NCBI GenBank assembly: GCA_910585715.1
Contig: CAJUEX010000012.1
Location: 8,356-72,355, forward strand
Reading direction: 5' to 3'
Length of the DNA: 64,000 nucleotides
From: an uncultured Lachnospiraceae bacterium
Lineage (GTDB): Bacteria; Bacillota; Clostridia; Lachnospirales; Lachnospiraceae
The stretch's first letter is position 1, and each line of letters begins with the position of its first letter. Of the stretch, positions 61,211 to 64,000 are shown piece by piece. Below the pieces are notes generated by a model, which was given only the letters and a program-made list of their open reading frames with translations, did not search any database and was not told the origin of the DNA. Made by a program: the position numbers and the translations under genes.

Positions 61211-61422
61211 GTTCAGTCCTCCGTTTTTCCATCCAGGAATCGGGAGAGGCTGCAGGCAGAAAATGTTTCTGCGTCGCCACGCTCCCGCTCTGATAAAAAC
61301 GCAGCAGTACTAAGCTCGAAAGAACCTCGCTAAGTGCTGGCGTTTTTATAAGGGCTCCTTCAGAAATCATTTTCTGCCTGCAGCCTCTCCCGATTCCTGG
61401 ATGGAAAAACGGAGGACTGAAC
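61211..61422. repeat. Family A fold-back element, copy 8 (complete, inverted orientation)
   Basis: The arms at 61211-61265 and 61368-61422 are a perfect 55-bp inverted repeat. The core reads in the opposite sense to copies 1 and 6 (GCTAAGCTC...). It begins 43 bp beyond the ddh stop codon. The remaining bases to the YkgJ gene form its leader, with a short CACAATTG/CAATTGTG inverted repeat near 61173-61200. Confidence 0.95.
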
Positions 61423-61465
61423 GGTTACATGAGGTACAGCATGCAACCTTGTATGAATATATCTA

Positions 61466-62452
61466 TCAAAGCATGGAAGCCCGAAGCTCTGCTCCATCCT
61501 TTGCGCTTAAATATGCAGGTGCGATATCGAACACTGTCTTGCAGCCTGTCTGTCCTTCTGTGTAGAGACGATAAGCGGCTCTTGCATAAGCAACAATGAC
61601 ACAGGATGTAAATTCCGGATTGGAATCCAGCTTAATACTGTATTCAATCAGATGGCTGTTTTCTTCCTGCCAGCCGGTTTTGCCGCTTCTAAGCACAAAG
61701 CCTCCATGGGGGATGCCGCTGTGGTTTTTCTGCAGTTCCTCTTCAGTGATAAAATGCACGGTAGTATCGTAGTCTGCAAAATAATTCGGCATAGTCTTGA
61801 TTTCATTTTCTACCCTGGCTGCATCCGCCCCCTCTTCCAACACCACAAAGCATTCTCTTGTATGCTTCTGGCGGGTGGTAAGCTCCGGATTTTCTCCCTT
61901 TCTCACTGCCTCTAATGCAGATTCTACCGGAATGGTGTACTGCTTTGCATTTTTCACCCCTGCAATCCGGCGGATGGCATCAGAATGTCCCTGACTGACA
62001 CCTTTACCCCAAAAAGTATAATCCTTTCCTTCCGGCAGGATGGCATTAGCGTACATTCTGTTTAAAGAAAACATGCCGGGGTCCCAGCCCACTGAAATAA
62101 TACCTACCCTGCCCCCTTGCTTTGCCGCTTCATCCACATTGGCAAAGTGCTCCGGAATATTTGCATGGGTATCAAAGCTGTCCACGATATTGAACATTTT
62201 TGCAAATTCCGGCGACTGCTTCGGCAAATCTGTTGCGCTTCCGCCGCATAAAATCATTACATCAATTTTATCCTTCCATTCTGCCGCTTCCTCCGCATGA
62301 CAGACTTTTGCGGTCTTTGTCAGGATAGACACTTCTTTTGGATTTCTCCGGGTAAATACTGCGGCTAACTCCATATCCGGATTTTGCCTGATAGCGCATT
62401 CCACGCCCCTTCCCAAATTGCCGTAGCCTAAAATTCCAATTTTTATGCTCAT
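61466..62452 (-). CDS. ddh: meso-Diaminopimelate dehydrogenase
   Basis: This 328-residue NADPH-dependent enzyme makes meso-diaminopimelate from tetrahydrodipicolinate in one step, supplying lysine and peptidoglycan. The dinucleotide motif is GILGYGNLGRGVECAI, with VDSFDTHANIPEHFANVD, GVSQGHSDAIRRIAGVKNA and PHGGFVLRSGKTG further on. An AAAGGAG precedes the ATG. It stands alone beside the surface-protein gene. Confidence 0.96.
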   Translation of the reverse strand: MSIKIGILGYGNLGRGVECAIRQNPDMELAAVFTRRNPKEVSILTKTAKVCHAEEAAEWKDKIDVMILCGGSATDLPKQSPEFAKMFNIVDSFDTHANIPEHFANVDEAAKQGGRVGIISVGWDPGMFSLNRMYANAILPEGKDYTFWGKGVSQGHSDAIRRIAGVKNAKQYTIPVESALEAVRKGENPELTTRQKHTRECFVVLEEGADAARVENEIKTMPNYFADYDTTVHFITEEELQKNHSGIPHGGFVLRSGKTGWQEENSHLIEYSIKLDSNPEFTSCVIVAYARAAYRLYTEGQTGCKTVFDIAPAYLSAKDGAELRASML

Positions 62453-62495
62453 TTTATTTCTCCTTTATATTTAATAGTTTTTTCTCGCAAAGATA

Positions 62496-63998
62496 TTATT
62501 TAATAGACATGGTTTTCTTAAATCCGGTTTTAGACTTAAATAATTTTTTGTAAGCATTCCTCTTCTTTTTCGGACAGTATATTTTTGCCTTTTTATATAT
62601 ATTTTTGATTGCATTGGCCCCGATTGTTTTTATTTTGGTAGATTTAATTGTAATTGTTTTTAACTTTCGGCAGCCGCTGAATGCTTCCTTACCGATTTTC
62701 GTAACGTTTGCACCGATTACTGCTTTTGTCACCTTTGTTTTTCCTTTCAGCGCCCTTGGTGCTATAGAAGTAACCTTATAGGTAATGCCATCTACAGTGA
62801 CAGTGGCAGGAATGGTAATTGTCTTTGAAGCAGAAGTTGTTTTTACAAATTCCACTGTTCCGTTTCGGGGGCCTTTTCCGGTGACCTTATAGCTCATTTT
62901 GCCATGGGACAAACGTGCTCCCTTTTCCGGTATTTTATTTACGGGAGTATCCTCGGATTCCTTATCAGATGGTTTATCAGACGGATTCTGTTCCTCTTTT
63001 GTATTGTTATCTTCATTGCCAAGGGGCGCCACATCCTCTGTTTTTACTGCATGGCACAGCAGGCAGGTAAACAGCCTGGTTCCTTTTTCTGTAGCGGTTG
63101 GTTCTTTTGTTATTTTTCCTGCATCCCAGTTATGGGCATTTACTGCTATAATCTCACTTCCTGTTTCAATCTTTTGTCCACAATCCTTGCAGTATATGTC
63201 TCCGGTATACCCTTTTGAAATACAGGTTGCTTCCTTCTGCCCCCTTACTTCCGCATTTTGATGTCCCGTAGCTTCTATAACTTCTGTCTTTGTTTCACCA
63301 CATATGGTACAAGTATAGAAAATGCTTCCTTTCTCTGTACAGTCCGCCTTCTTTATTTCTACTCCGTCATCCCATACGTGAGCAATACACTCTATTATTA
63401 CCGTGGCTTCTATGCCGTCAATCGTCTCATACAATTCACTGTCCGGACAATACGTTACCGGATAGGCCTTCTGTCCGAGACTTGATAAAACAGTCTGCGG
63501 ATGCTGCCATGCATAGCCGTCCGGCAACACAAGCTCTGACAAGGTACTGCCATATGCCCCTTTGACCAATACCGGCTCCGCAGGCGGTTTGGGAATCGCC
63601 TTTTGAATTATACCTGCCTCTTTTGTTACTTCTCCGATATAATTCTCATGCATAACTTGTACTGTAATGGTCCTGCCTATATCTTTCCCTGTCAGCCTGT
63701 ATGTATTTTCATCTCCGTTTAATACCAAAATCCCGTCCCGATACCAGCGGTAAATGACTCCGTCACTGATTCCCTCTAATGCTGCCGTGGCAGTCAGCGT
63801 ATTGCCATACCGCAGTTCTCCGTTTATCTCCACAGTTCCGCGCAACTGATTTGGCAGAGTGGTTGATTTTATATAACTGCTTTGCGAAGTGGAAAGGTTG
63901 GGCGTTGAATGAATGGCATAATGCATAGTAGTCCCTTCCAGTTTAAATCCATAAATATTGTCTTTATCTGACAGGATTTCCTCCGGTTCATATAAAAC
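62496..63998 (-). CDS. Repeat-containing surface protein with LRR_5-like end, 5' end outside window
   Basis: The frame is open through the right edge, so the true start lies outside; about 500 codons are visible. Domains in order: an Ig-like/cadherin-like stretch, three modules with paired cysteines (CTICGETKTEVIEATGH, YCKDCGQKI, CLLCHAVKTE) interspersed with H-W-(D)...TK-PTATEKG, an acidic linker, and a BspA-type leucine-rich segment (VTKIGKEAFSGCRKLKTITI). Such proteins are exported in gut Clostridia; adhesion is possible but not shown. The H-W...C modules match those in the left-edge protein. Confidence 0.85.
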   Translation of the reverse strand, partial: VLYEPEEILSDKDNIYGFKLEGTTMHYAIHSTPNLSTSQSSYIKSTTLPNQLRGTVEINGELRYGNTLTATAALEGISDGVIYRWYRDGILVLNGDENTYRLTGKDIGRTITVQVMHENYIGEVTKEAGIIQKAIPKPPAEPVLVKGAYGSTLSELVLPDGYAWQHPQTVLSSLGQKAYPVTYCPDSELYETIDGIEATVIIECIAHVWDDGVEIKKADCTEKGSIFYTCTICGETKTEVIEATGHQNAEVRGQKEATCISKGYTGDIYCKDCGQKIETGSEIIAVNAHNWDAGKITKEPTATEKGTRLFTCLLCHAVKTEDVAPLGNEDNNTKEEQNPSDKPSDKESEDTPVNKIPEKGARLSHGKMSYKVTGKGPRNGTVEFVKTTSASKTITIPATVTVDGITYKVTSIAPRALKGKTKVTKAVIGANVTKIGKEAFSGCRKLKTITIKSTKIKTIGANAIKNIYKKAKIYCPKKKRNAYKKLFKSKTGFKKTMSIK

Positions 63999-64000
63999 AG

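Noticed and set aside
61101..61370. Upstream extension of the YkgJ-type protein to 61370
   Set aside because: The added 90 codons fall inside a fold-back element, and the ATG at 61100 has a good ribosome site.
6693..61422. Fold-back repeats as a CRISPR array or integron attC sites
   Set aside because: Copies are far apart, have no regular spacers, no cas genes or integron integrase nearby, and their arms differ between copies.

Overview
The window is a 64 kb stretch of a low-to-moderate GC Firmicute chromosome, almost certainly a spore-former-lineage member of the Lachnospiraceae (Clostridia). The main clues are the linked mreBCD-mrdA-minCDE-rodA operon, YqfC/YqfD and BofC-like sporulation-type proteins, a one-step meso-diaminopimelate dehydrogenase, DUF4321, and a 955-residue PBP2. 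Genus is not resolved from sequence alone. No rRNA, tRNA, CRISPR array or complete insertion sequence was seen. Nearly all genes lie on the minus strand.

Layout. 1-1.5 kb: 3' part of a repeat-rich surface protein. 1.9-6.6 kb: dtd, an AI-2E permease, a TtcA-like PP-loop tRNA enzyme, a XerS-like tyrosine recombinase and a cytidylate-kinase-like protein. 6.9-13.8 kb: YgjP-like peptidase, rluD, lspA, aroB, sepF, yggS, a HlyD-like adaptor and a small P-loop protein. 14-24.6 kb: cell-shape and division block (dacF, mgsA, rodA, minEDC, mrdA, mreDCB, radC, DUF4321). 24.8-26 kb: methionine gamma-lyase family protein. 26.1-33.1 kb: an AT-rich defence island with a Gabija-like pair (OLD-type ATPase/TOPRIM nuclease plus UvrD-like helicase), two tiny ORFs, and an RloA/RloB-like split ATPase/TOPRIM pair, bracketed by an imperfect ~62-bp direct repeat. 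33.1-34.5 kb: repeat debris and a zinc-ribbon membrane protein. 34.6-42.5 kb: miaA, mutL, mutS, miaB (mismatch repair and tRNA modification). 42.6-47 kb: metF, proA, 5-formyl-THF cyclo-ligase, DUF896, proB. 47-58.9 kb: two FAD proteins, a BofC-like protein, a SpoVB/MurJ-like flippase, a DUF3048 lipoprotein, ybeY, a 7TM-HD protein, phoH, yqfD, yqfC and pyrimidine-nucleoside phosphorylase. 59-64 kb: NYN-LOTUS protein, a YkgJ-type cysteine-cluster protein, ddh, and the 3' part of a second surface protein.

The most unusual signal is not a gene. A family of roughly 140-365 bp fold-back elements occurs at least nine times between genes. Individual copies carry perfect 54-55 bp inverted arms that differ in sequence from copy to copy, around a conserved core. 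At 59.1 kb the arms and internal stems have changed together so that pairing is kept. Seven of the copies start within about 45 bp of a stop codon, which suggests a 3'-end (terminator or mRNA-stabiliser) role or an insertion preference. One copy is interrupted by a second palindromic element with perfect 23-bp terminal inverted repeats, and a third fold-back type lies next to another copy.

Limits: all functions are assigned by reading motifs. No database search, folding or alignment program was run.
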